Of a stretch of 21,308 nt of DNA, positions 1 to 10,000 are shown one piece after another; positions within the stretch are counted from its first letter, which is position 1, and every line of letters starts with the position of its first letter. A program made the translations under genes and the position numbers. This stretch comes from a virus: IMG/VR virus record IMGVR_UViG_3300005613_000473, positions 1 to 21,308 of that record; one strand, 5' to 3'. The notes under the pieces were generated by a model, which was not told the origin of the DNA, did no database searches, and was given only the letters and a program-made list of their open reading frames with translations.

Positions 1-816
1 GCTACAGTAACTGCAGAAGCTTCTGCAACTATTTCTGGTGGAAGTATCGTTTCTATTGATATTATAAATTCTGGACTTGGTTATACCACTTCAAATTCAC
101 CAGTAGTTCTAATTGAATCTCCACAAGTTATCAAGGAATCTGACAGCGTTGAATCTTATTCCGGTGATAGTGGGATTATTGTTGGATTTGGAACGACTAC
201 TATTTCTGGCAATAACCAATTTATATTTGATCTGTTTATTCCAATAGATTCATACTTAAGAGATTCAAAAGTTTCTTCTTCAACTACAACAATAAGTTCT
301 CTTTCTTCTGGCGATTATTTCATGGTTTATGAATCTAATGTTGGAGTTGCTTCTACAAGCATAAGTTCTTTAGACAATTCTTACAATATTGTTGCTATTG
401 GTACATCATTTGTCGATAATGTCTATTACGTTGATTCTGTGGAAGTTATTGAAAGAGTCATTGTTGCTCCTGGGTTAGGTGGAACGACAGGTGTAGGAAC
501 TACATCGATCTTGAGAGTTTTTGCTCCAATATCAGGAATCTCAACAATTACTTTTGATTCTACAAACATTACGATGGATTCTGGAATTTATACAATGGAT
601 ATAACTTCAACTGAAACTTATTCTGGAACAATATCAACAACAAGTATATCAAATCCAGTATCTTTTGGTAAATTTAGTTGGGGTAAAATATCCTTAGGAT
701 CAAGATCCAATCCAAATGAATTTAATTTTTATGGAAATAATGGCATTTCTGGTATTACATCGTCTGCGGTTGTCTTCAGACAAAAACCCCTAAGATATAA
801 TGATTATATCTTATAA
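1..816 (+). CDS. Large virion structural protein, 3' end only
   Basis: The reading frame is open from base 1 to the TAA at 814-816, so the last 271 residues are visible and the start lies upstream. The visible part is rich in Ser, Thr, Gly and Ile and reads as beta-strand repeats. Residues 13-29 carry a strand ending in SGLGYT, a module seen again in gp8, the giant protein and gp14 below. The C-terminus (around SWGKISLG and FRQKPLRYNDYIL) resembles, from memory, the ends of large structural proteins encoded just before gp8 in marine T4-like phages. In T4 the gene before 8 is baseplate wedge gene 7, so this may be a positional counterpart, but I see no clear gp7 signature. A virion protein is likely; its exact role is unknown. 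Confidence 0.7.
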   Translation, partial: ATVTAEASATISGGSIVSIDIINSGLGYTTSNSPVVLIESPQVIKESDSVESYSGDSGIIVGFGTTTISGNNQFIFDLFIPIDSYLRDSKVSSSTTTISSLSSGDYFMVYESNVGVASTSISSLDNSYNIVAIGTSFVDNVYYVDSVEVIERVIVAPGLGGTTGVGTTSILRVFAPISGISTITFDSTNITMDSGIYTMDITSTETYSGTISTTSISNPVSFGKFSWGKISLGSRSNPNEFNFYGNNGISGITSSAVVFRQKPLRYNDYIL

Positions 817-833
817 TAAATAACTAAAAAACT
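814..833 (+). promoter_or_regulatory. Putative T4-type late promoter before the fibre-like gene
   Basis: AATAAATA at 815-822 resembles the T4 late promoter core TATAAATA and lies 16 bases before the ATG at 839. It overlaps the upstream stop codon. The surrounding 20 bases match 2460-2479 at 18 of 20 positions. The octamer also occurs inside genes in this AT-rich DNA (for example 853-860), so the support is its position and the extended match rather than the octamer itself. Confidence 0.5.
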
Positions 834-838
834 AAAAG

Positions 839-2452
839 ATGGCACGATTAGGAATAAATACGGGAATTACACCAAATGATGGAAATGGAGACACTCTAAG
901 AGAGGCTGGTGGAAAAATTAATTCCAACTTTGAAGAGATTTATGATTACTTTGGTGATGGAACTAATCTAAGTTTTTCTGGTGGTGTTTGGGAAACAACT
1001 GGTTCTGGTATTAATACTACATCAAATGTTGGCGTAGGAACTACAAATCCTAGATTTAATTTGGAAGTTGGATATGTAGGTGCATCTGGAACAACATTAT
1101 GGGTAAATGGTGATGCAAGAATTACTGGTATTTTAACAGTAGGTACAGCATCTATTACTTTAGATGGAATTAATAATACAGTTAATATTGGATCTGGAGT
1201 AACTATTGATGGTAATAGTGGAATTATTTCAGCAACTTCACTTTTCCTTAATGGAGAATCTATTTCTGGGGGTGGTGGAGAATCGTACTGGACCCAAACG
1301 GGCGTAGGAATTCATACACTTTCTAATGTTGGAGTGGGAATAACAAATCCAACAAGTGCTCTTACAGTTGAAGGAAATACTTCTCTTGAAACTTTGAGTG
1401 TTTCTGGTATTTCTACTTTTAATGATGATGTAATTTTCAAGGGACAAGGAGCAACTCGTGCATATTGGGATGCAGTAGCACTTGATGGATCCTTTTTTAT
1501 ATACAATTCAAAACTTGTTATTGGCGAATCTGGAGATCCGTACTTTGAGTCTGGAACAGGGAGTTCTGCTCAACTTTCAAATGGTGGATTAGTTATTGAT
1601 GCTGGTTATTTGTTGGTTGATGCTGCTAATGGCGATAATGTTGCAAAATTTGTTCCAACTGTTGGCGGAGATAATAATGTAGAACTTTATTCTAATAATT
1701 CTAAAAAATTCGAAACTCTTGGTGCTGGTGTAACAATCACTGGAACTACTTTTACAAATCAGTTAAGTGTTTCTGGTGTTTCTACTTTCCAAGCATTTAA
1801 TTCTTATGTTGAAATGGGCAATCCAAGTTATTATGCAGGACTCAGATTGATTTCTGGAGCGACAGAAGCAATAATTCGTCAAAGTGGTAGTGGGGACTTA
1901 AACCTATTTTCAGAATCTAATAGAAATATATCATTAAACGGCTATTCCACATTTGGTGATTCAAACAACCTTGGAAATGTTCAATTAAATAATGGAAATA
2001 TAGGAGATACAAAAGTTGGTAGTGCAATTACATTTACTTCTAATACTGGTAATGTTTATGCAACATCAGCCACTGTTGGAATTGTAACTGGCGCAACCTA
2101 TTATGGTGACACATCAAATACAACAGATGGTAGATGGTCATTAGGTGCTAATGGAACCTCCGACTATACATTTACTGGAATTGGATTTACTCAAACAACT
2201 AATGATCCGATTCTTTATCTTGCAAGAGGCAGAGTATATGAGTTTGTAAATAACTCTGGTGGAGCACATCCATTTGAAATTCGTGTAAGTAATGGAGGTG
2301 CTGCATATAGTGATGGTGTTACAAATAACGCAGCAGCAACTGGTGTTATAAGATTTGAAGTTCCTATGAATGCGCCAAACACATTATTCTATCAATGTAC
2401 TGTTCATTCTGGTATGGGTAACACTATTGCTGTTTATCCAACAGTATCATAA
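839..2452 (+). CDS. Fibre-like virion protein with C-terminal cupredoxin-like domain
   Basis: This 537-residue protein is probably a tail or baseplate fibre-like component. The N-terminus (LGINTGITPNDGNGDTLREA, then GGKINSNFEEIY) is a motif I recall at the start of marine T4-like phage structural proteins. The middle has repeated fibre-type beta units: SNVGVGTTNP near residue 62 recurs as SNVGVGITNP near residue 161, and LSVSGISTF recurs as LSVSGVSTF. Residues 441-537 form a separate domain resembling a small cupredoxin, with His477 in HPFEI and then Cys520, His523 and Met526 in CTVHSGM. That is the His/Cys/His/Met set of a type 1 copper site, with the C-x2-H-x2-M spacing known from amicyanin. 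No signal peptide is seen. There is no clear Shine-Dalgarno sequence before the ATG. A host-binding or particle-stabilising role is inference. Confidence 0.75.
   Translation: MARLGINTGITPNDGNGDTLREAGGKINSNFEEIYDYFGDGTNLSFSGGVWETTGSGINTTSNVGVGTTNPRFNLEVGYVGASGTTLWVNGDARITGILTVGTASITLDGINNTVNIGSGVTIDGNSGIISATSLFLNGESISGGGGESYWTQTGVGIHTLSNVGVGITNPTSALTVEGNTSLETLSVSGISTFNDDVIFKGQGATRAYWDAVALDGSFFIYNSKLVIGESGDPYFESGTGSSAQLSNGGLVIDAGYLLVDAANGDNVAKFVPTVGGDNNVELYSNNSKKFETLGAGVTITGTTFTNQLSVSGVSTFQAFNSYVEMGNPSYYAGLRLISGATEAIIRQSGSGDLNLFSESNRNISLNGYSTFGDSNNLGNVQLNNGNIGDTKVGSAITFTSNTGNVYATSATVGIVTGATYYGDTSNTTDGRWSLGANGTSDYTFTGIGFTQTTNDPILYLARGRVYEFVNNSGGAHPFEIRVSNGGAAYSDGVTNNAAATGVIRFEVPMNAPNTLFYQCTVHSGMGNTIAVYPTVS
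2159..2449 (+). other. Cupredoxin-like domain with complete type 1 copper ligand set
   Basis: This encodes residues 441-537 of the fibre-like protein. The domain opens with a strand around YTFTGIGFTQ, has RVYEFVNNS followed by His477 in HPFEIRVSNGG, and closes with FYQCTVHSGM (Cys520, His523, Met526) and a final strand NTIAVYP. Order and spacing match small cupredoxins of the amicyanin type. Similar domains with HPF and YQC.xHSGM motifs are familiar to me from other marine phage structural proteins. Copper binding has not been shown from the sequence. Confidence 0.65.
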
Positions 2453-2459
2453 AAATCTC

Positions 2460-2479
2460 TAATAAATAAGTAAAAAACC
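2460..2479 (+). promoter_or_regulatory. Putative T4-type late promoter before gp8
   Basis: AATAAATA at 2461-2468 lies 19 bases before the gp8 ATG at 2488, in a 35-base intergenic gap. The 20 bases match those at 814-833 with two differences, including the A run after the octamer. Confidence 0.5.
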
Positions 2480-2487
2480 AGTATCAG

Positions 2488-4044
2488 ATGGCCGCGATTA
2501 TAACAGACCAACTTCGTATATTAAATGCAAAGAATTTTGTTGCTGGAGTAACATCAACAACAAATTCTTATTACACCTTTGTTGGATTGCCCAATGCAAC
2601 TAATTTTCAAAGTGATTGGGATACAAATCCACCTAGCCCTAAGGATAATTTTGACGAAGAAAATAATTATTGGGATACAATGATTGCGCTGAAAAAAATT
2701 TCAGCAAGTGATATAAATCAGGTTATTAGAAAAATTACTTGGACTTCTGGCATTACATACGATATGTATCGCCATGATGTAAGCAGAACAAATTCATCAC
2801 AACCCTCCGGTGCAATTGATTTGTATTCTGCAAATTACTATGTAATGAATAGTGATTTTAGAGTCTATATTTGCTTATATAATGGTGCATCTCCCGAAAA
2901 TAATTTTTCAGGAAATCCATCTTTGGATGAACCAACTTTTACAGACCTTGAGCCAAGAGCAGCTGGATCAAGTGGAGATGGATATATTTGGAAATATCTT
3001 TATACTATTAAACCAAGTGAAGCAATTAAATTTGATGTAACTAATTTTATTCCAGTTCCTAAAAATTGGGAAACTGGTACAGAGAATGCTTCCGTAAGAA
3101 ACAATGCAGCAACTAGTGGACAATTAAAGATTATTACCATTAGAAATCGTGGTGTTGGATTAGGAACAGCAAATAGAACTTATACTAGAGTACCTATTAA
3201 AGGTGATGGGTCTGGTGCTGAGGCAACAATTGTAGTTAATAATGATTCTAAAATTGAGTCAATTACAGTTTCAAATGGAGGTTCTAATTATACATTTGGA
3301 ACTGTTGATTTGGAAGCGGGAGGAGTTCCAACAGGAACTACAAAACCAATTTTTAATGTTATTATTCCACCTCAAGGAGGACATGGAGCTGATATCTATA
3401 GGGAATTGGGAGCATATAATGTTTTATCTTATTCTAGAATTGAAAATGATTCTGAGAATCCAGACTTCATAACTGGAAACCAAATCGCAAGAGTTGGAAT
3501 TATTGAAAATCCAAAAGCATATCAGTCTTCCGACAATCTATCTTTAGATAAAGCAAGTGCGGTTTATGCTCTTAGATTGACAGGAACGGGTTATAGTTCT
3601 GCAACCTTCACCGCAGATTCTTTTATTACTCAAACAATTGGTATTGGATCTACAGCGATTGGAAGAGTAGTTTCTTATGATCAAGTAACAGGTGTTCTTA
3701 AGTATTGGCAAGATAGAACCACTGCAGGTTTTACTACTAGTGGGGCATTGAATCCAACTCCAGTTTATGGATTTAAACTTAATAGATTTACGAGTTCAAT
3801 CGCAGCTGGAGGAAACTTCACTATTGTTGGTGGTTCTGTAAACCTAGGTATTGATACTTCCTTTACGGGTGTTTCTACTACAATAAATAATAGGACATAT
3901 TACCTTGGTCAATCTTTTACCAATGGTGTTTCAAACCCAGAGGTTAAAAAATATTCTGGAAATATCATATATGTCGATAACAGACCTTCAATAACGAGAT
4001 CTGTTAATCAAAAAGAAGATGTAAAGGTTATCTTGCAATTCTAA
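2488..4044 (+). CDS. gp8: Baseplate wedge protein gp8
   Basis: This 518-residue protein is the counterpart of T4 gp8, a baseplate wedge subunit. The best evidence is the match, from memory, of two T4 gp8 segments: GDGYIWKYLYTIKP at residues 163-176 (T4 GDGYVWEYLFEIPP), and the C-terminus from about 493, IIYVDNRPSITRSVNQKEDV (T4 MIYMENRPPIIMAMDQTEEI), ending in VKVILQF (T4 INILFTF). T4 gp8 is about 334 residues, so this version is roughly 180 longer. The extra length seems to lie between residues 220 and 480 and contains a GGSNYT strand module (KIESITVSNGGSNYT, from residue 255) and a Gly/Ser-rich AIGRVVSYD-type segment. The start AAIITDQLRILNAKNF is typical of marine T4-like gp8. It ends 6 bases before the next gene. 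Confidence 0.9.
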   Translation: MAAIITDQLRILNAKNFVAGVTSTTNSYYTFVGLPNATNFQSDWDTNPPSPKDNFDEENNYWDTMIALKKISASDINQVIRKITWTSGITYDMYRHDVSRTNSSQPSGAIDLYSANYYVMNSDFRVYICLYNGASPENNFSGNPSLDEPTFTDLEPRAAGSSGDGYIWKYLYTIKPSEAIKFDVTNFIPVPKNWETGTENASVRNNAATSGQLKIITIRNRGVGLGTANRTYTRVPIKGDGSGAEATIVVNNDSKIESITVSNGGSNYTFGTVDLEAGGVPTGTTKPIFNVIIPPQGGHGADIYRELGAYNVLSYSRIENDSENPDFITGNQIARVGIIENPKAYQSSDNLSLDKASAVYALRLTGTGYSSATFTADSFITQTIGIGSTAIGRVVSYDQVTGVLKYWQDRTTAGFTTSGALNPTPVYGFKLNRFTSSIAAGGNFTIVGGSVNLGIDTSFTGVSTTINNRTYYLGQSFTNGVSNPEVKKYSGNIIYVDNRPSITRSVNQKEDVKVILQF

Positions 4045-4050
4045 AGAATT

Positions 4051-7000
4051 ATGCCACAGGAAACAAATCTCAATGTTGCTCCATATTTTGACGACTTCGA
4101 TCCTCAAAAGGATTATTATAAAGTCTTGTTTAAACCAGGTTATCCTGTACAGGCAAGGGAGTTAACCACATTACAATCTGTATTACAAAACCAAATTGAA
4201 AGATTTGGTACACACTTCTTTAAAGAAGGTGAAAAAATAATTCCTGGACAACTAACATACTTAAACAACTATTATGCAGTAGAAATTGAATCTCAGTTTT
4301 TAGGTATTAATGTTGAGGAATACCTGGATCAGTTGATTGGAAAAACCATCAGAGGAGAAACATCTGGAGTAGTTGCAAAGGTTGTTAGTTATATTACCGA
4401 TATTCAATCCGAAAGAAGCAATTTTACTTTATATGTAGATTATATCGAAACAAGTTCATCAAATCTTTCCGATAGAGAATTTTTTGATGGTGAGGTTTTA
4501 ATAACAGATGAAAGTATTAATTTTTTAAACACTTTTATCACTGCAGGAGAAGGTTTTGCTTCTACAATAGCTACTGATTCAACTTCTACAGGATCTGCTT
4601 TTGCTCTTGGAGAAGGTATTTACTTTTTAAGAGGATATTTTGTTCAAGTTGATGATGAAATTTTAATTTTAGATCAATATACAAATACTCCTAGTTATAG
4701 AGTTGGTTTATTGATTGATGAGGATGTAATTTCTTCAGAATTAGATTCCACATTGAATGATAATGCTCAAGGATTTAATAACTATGCAGCCCCTGGCGCA
4801 GATAGATTAAGAATCAGTGCTTCTTTAGCAAAAAAAGATTTAAATGATTTTGATGATCAAAATTTTGTACAATTAGCTACTGTCGAAAACGGTATATTAA
4901 GAGAAGGTAAAAAAACAAACAAAACCTCAGAATTGACCGATGAGTTAGCAAGAAGAACTTTTGATGAATCTGGACACTACTATGTTAAGAGATTTAGAGT
5001 TGATTGTAAAGAAAGTCTTAATGATGGTTATGGCAATAGAGGAATCTATAATGAGAATCAACAAACTTCCGGAGGAAGCACTCCAAGTGATTCTTTAGCA
5101 ATTTATAAAATTGCTCCAGGAAAAGCATATGTAAGAGGATATGAAATTGAGACGAGATCTCCATCCTTTATTGATGTTCCAAAGCCAAGAACAACTAGAT
5201 TAGCAGAAAATCAAGCAATTAATTTTTCTTTTGGTCCAACAATTGTTGTGAACAATGTGACTGGATCTCCGAGAATTGGATTTAATACGGGAACAACTTT
5301 ACAACTTAGAGACCAAAGGGTTGGAATAGATTCATTTGTTGCAGCTGGTAATGAAATTGGTATCGCAAGAGTATATGATTTTGCTCTTGAGTCGGGTTCG
5401 TATGATTCTTCAAATTTAAATATAAATCAATGGGATTTATCTTTATTTGATATTCAAACTTACACTAATATAACTTTAAATGAAACAGTAAATCTTTCTT
5501 TACCTGTTCATGTTAAAGGTAGATCTAGCGGAGCAACTGGTTTCTTAAGATACCCCAGCACTGGTGTTGCAATTACAGCATATCAAGTTAACGGACAATT
5601 TTTTAATGGTGAAGAGTTAATTTTTAACGGTATTTCTGATGGAAGTAGAGTTAGTGTTGCAGTTACAAATAAAAATCTTTCTGATGTAAAATCTATTTTT
5701 GGAAGTGTTGGATTTGGTGGAACTTTCTCTGCAGATTTATTGCAAGTTTCATCAAGAGTTATAGGAATTGCATCAATTAGTTCTGCAAGTTCTGGAATTT
5801 CTACAATAACTACATCGGCAGTAGCTTTTCCTGGAATTGTCACAACTGGCAATTTAATTCGATATTCTAGACCTGGATTTACTGATAAATCTTTCGCTAG
5901 GGTAACAAGTGTTCAAACCAATACAATTACAGTAACTGGAGTTACAACTGTAACTGGTGTTTGTGATGGAGGACTTTCAGCAACTTCTTTAAGTCTAACT
6001 GATCTAACTGTCCTTAAATCAAATATACCAGTTAGTGCCGGCAGTGGAAATTTTGCTGGAAATAATAGTATTTTTAGTGTATTTCCAAAGAAAAATATTG
6101 CAACTGTAGACACTTCCTCATCAAGTTTAATTATAAGAAAGAGTGTAACTGTAGATATAACTGATGGTTCTACAACAACTATTTCCGCAGGAACTAATGA
6201 AGTATTCTTACCATTTGATGAAGAAAGATATTCTTTGATTAGATCTGATGGAACATTAGAAGTTTTAACAGAAGACAGATTTGAGTTTACTGTTGGATCT
6301 ACTCAACTTACAATAAATGGATTAGGAAGCAATGACACTGGTGCTACTTTAATTACAACCAGAAGAAAGTCTAACATTACTTCAAAAGTAAAGAGAAAGA
6401 AAATAGTAGATTCTATTGTTATTAATAAATCAAAATATCAAGGATCTGGTGTTGGAAATACAACTTTAAATGATGGTCTTACTTATGGAAATTATCCATT
6501 TGGAACAAGAATTCAAGATGAAACTATTTCTCTCAATGTTCCTGATGTAATTAGAATTTATGGTGTTTTTGAATCTGAAAATAGTTCAGATCCAACTTCT
6601 CCATCTATGTCTTTAGGATCCATGGATGGCCCTTCAGCAACAACAAATGATTTAATTATTGGAGAAGAAATTACTGGTAAAACAAGTGGCGCGAAAGCAA
6701 TTTATATTACCAAAAACAGTGATACAAACATTGGATTCATTTATGAAAATAGCATTTCATTTGAAGTCGGTGAAGTTGTAACATTTTCTCAATCAGGAGT
6801 AAATGCAATTGTATCTTCTGATTTGAGTGTTGGAAGTAAAAACATTACTTCTAATTATCGTTTTTCAAATGGACAAAATTTAACATACTACGATTATTCT
6901 AGAATTATAAGGAGATCGGGTGCATCTGAACCAACAAGAAGATTAAAAGTGTTTTTCTCGAAGGGATATTATGATTCTTCTGATACTGGAGATATTACGA

Positions 7001-10000
7001 CGGTTGAATCTTATAATTCTTTTGAATATGGTAGTGAAATTGCAACAATTAACTCCATTAGAAATACAGACATTGTAGATGCAAGACCAAGAGTAATTAA
7101 TTACACGGTATCCGAAGGTGCAAACTCTCCATTTGAATTCAATGGTAGATCATTTAATGCAGGATCCACAGGACAACATAGTTCTAAAGATGTGATTGCA
7201 TCTGACGAATCCATAACTTTATCATATACATACTATCTCCCTAGAATTGACAGACTTTATCTTGACAAAGATGGGATTTTTATCGTTAAATTTGGTGCTC
7301 CAGATGATAATCCCAAACTACCGGAGGAAGTTTCTGGAGCAATGAACATTGCTAATATTTTCCTCCCAGCATACTTATATTCTGCTCAGCAAGTAAGAAT
7401 TGATTCCGTAGATCATAAGAGATATCAAATGAATGATATCTTTAAGTTAGAGAGAAGAATCAAAAATCTTGAGTATTATACATCTTTATCAAATCTAGAA
7501 ACAAATACATTAAATCTGTTTGTTTCGGATGCGAATGGCCTTAACAGATTTAAATCTGGAATATTTGTAGATGGTTTCCTGAATAGAATTCCACAAGATT
7601 CGAGTATCGGAGTTAAAAATAGTGTTGATATTAGAAAAGCAGAGTGTAGACCTTCTCATTATACAACTGCGTTAAATCTTGAAATCGGTTCAACTTCAAT
7701 TGCAGGAATTGGAACAACAACAATTGCAAATCAAGATAAGAGATTTGCAGACATTCTTGGAACAAATATTAAGAGATCAAATAGTGTTGTAACTCTTAAT
7801 TATTCCGATACTTCTTGGTTAAAGCAACCTTTTGCTACTAGAACTGAAAGTGTTACTCCTTTCTTTGTTAAATTCTGGCAAGGAACATTGGAATTTGAGC
7901 CAACTGTTGATGTTTGGATTGATGTTAATAGGCAGGTGGTAAACAGTGTCGAAATGGAGGGATCTTTCCTTGGTATTGCTGAGGCAATGAGAGCAGAAGT
8001 AACAACTGCTGCCGATGGATCTAGATCTGGAATAAGTCCTGTAATTTGGCAATCTTGGGAAACTACCGGAGTTGATGTGAGTTTTAGTTTAAGCTCTAGT
8101 CAAAGTTCTTCAAGTTCTTCTAGTACATCTCTAAGACAAGGATCTCTTTCAGAATTTAGAGATTCTACTGCAGATAGATCTAGTGCAACTAGTGTACCTC
8201 AAACATTCTTAGTTGAAGAAGAAACAACTGATACAACAACATCCACAACAATAAGCGGAACTGTTGGAGTTGATTTACAGCAGCAAAGAAGAGGAACTCA
8301 AACAACAGTAACTGAACAAATTGATACAGAGTCTCTTGGAGATAGAATCACAAGCAGAAATATAATTAACTTTATGAGATCTCGTAATATTGAATTTACG
8401 GGTAGAAGATTAAAACCGTTCACACAAGTTTATCCATTTTTTGATAATGTTGATGTAAATTCTTTCTGTTTCAGTAAATTACTTGAAATTGAAATGTCAT
8501 CCGGAACTTTCCAGGTTGGAGAGACTGTAATTGGATTTATGCCAAGCACCCAAACAACTCCAAATGTTGACACTCAATCTTCGCCAACAATTATATTCAG
8601 AGTATCTACTCCTAATCACAAATATGGACCATATAATAACCCAACTGATATTTTTGAGAGAAATCCTTACGATAGAGAAAACCAAATTTCAACTTTATAT
8701 TCTGCCTCTTCTACAATACTGAATATAGACACTTTTAGTTTGGCCGATGAAAGTCAACCAAACTTTAGAGGTAATGTAAGAACTGGTATGCTCCTTAGAG
8801 GACAGAGTAGCGGTGCAGAGGCGACAGTATCCAATGTAAGACTTGTAACTGATAGACTTGGAACAATTATCGGATCATTCTTAGTTCCAAATGGAAATAA
8901 TGCTTCAAATCCAATCTTTGAGACTGGAAGAACAAGATTTAGATTAACAAGTAGTTCAATTGATTCTAAAGTTCCTGGTGTAGTAACTACATCAGCTGAA
9001 GAAATTTTCTACTCTCAAGGTGATATTGATAATACTCAAGAAGTCACGCTATCACTCAGAAATGCAAGAGTTGATCATAATGACAACTTCTTACAAACAA
9101 GAACAATCGGGGATAGTGCTTCATCCTCGACAACATTTGTAAGTGGTACAGATTCAAGTACAAGACTTACTGGAGAATATAGAGATCCATTAGCACAAAG
9201 TTTTATTGTTGATGATGAAACTGGTATCTTTGTTACTAAGATTGACCTTTATTTTGCAGAAAAATCGAATGATCTTCCAGTAACAGTTCAAATTAGAGAG
9301 GTTGAGTTAGGAACTCCATCTCAAAAAATTCTTCCATATTCGGAAGTTGAATTATCTCCAGATCAAGTTAACACTTCCTCTGATGCAAGTATTGCAACTA
9401 CATTTGAATTTGAATCTCCCGTTTATCTTGAGGGACAGAGAGAATATGCAATCATTATTATTTCAAATTCTACTGAATATACAGTTTGGATTTCTAGACT
9501 TGGAGAATCTGATATTTCTACTTTAGGAACTGAAAGGGGTCAAATTCTTGTTTCAACACAAAGATTACTTGGTTCTCTGTTTAAATCTCAGAATGCATCT
9601 ACCTGGACTCCAAGCCAATACGAAGATTTGACTTTTGAACTCTATAGAGCAAACTTTGTTTCTTCTGGAAGTGTTCAATTCTTTAATCCAGAACTTTCAA
9701 AAGATCTCGAACTACTTACAGCAAATCCAATTACAATGACCTCCAATACAGTAAGAATTGGAATTGGAACAACTGTTAATGATCAGGAATTAACAATTGG
9801 CAATACAATACTTCAAAATGGAGTAAATGTTTCTGGTAAACTAGTTGGATATGGTGGAACCGCTACAGGTAATCTTAACATCACCAATGCTGGCGTAGGA
9901 TACACACCATCATCAGGAAATCTCACTTATTCTGGTGTCGCATTGACAAGTATAATTGGAAATGGTATAAATGCAACTGCAGATATTCATATTGATAATG

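Noticed and set aside
853-860. AATAAATA inside the fibre-like gene and a similar ATAAATA near 3892 inside gp8 as internal late promoters.
   Set aside because: Both are within coding sequence with no nearby downstream start, and the octamer is expected by chance in DNA this AT-rich.
2159-2449. The cupredoxin-like domain as a photosynthetic plastocyanin auxiliary gene.
   Set aside because: It is the C-terminal domain of a fibre-like virion protein, with no signal peptide or separate start, so an electron carrier for photosynthesis is not supported.
5583-6113. Open frames on the minus strand, here and at several other places (for example 1238-1506, 7819-8052, 15944-16342, 19782-20410).
   Set aside because: All lie opposite strongly supported + strand genes, show no recognisable motifs and read as low-complexity antisense of Ser/Thr/Asn-rich coding sequence.
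8080-8148. The Ser-run coding stretch as a possible assembly error or recent microsatellite.
   Set aside because: Codons for Ser vary (agt, agc, tct, tca) and the frame stays open on both sides, so it is a normal low-complexity protein linker.
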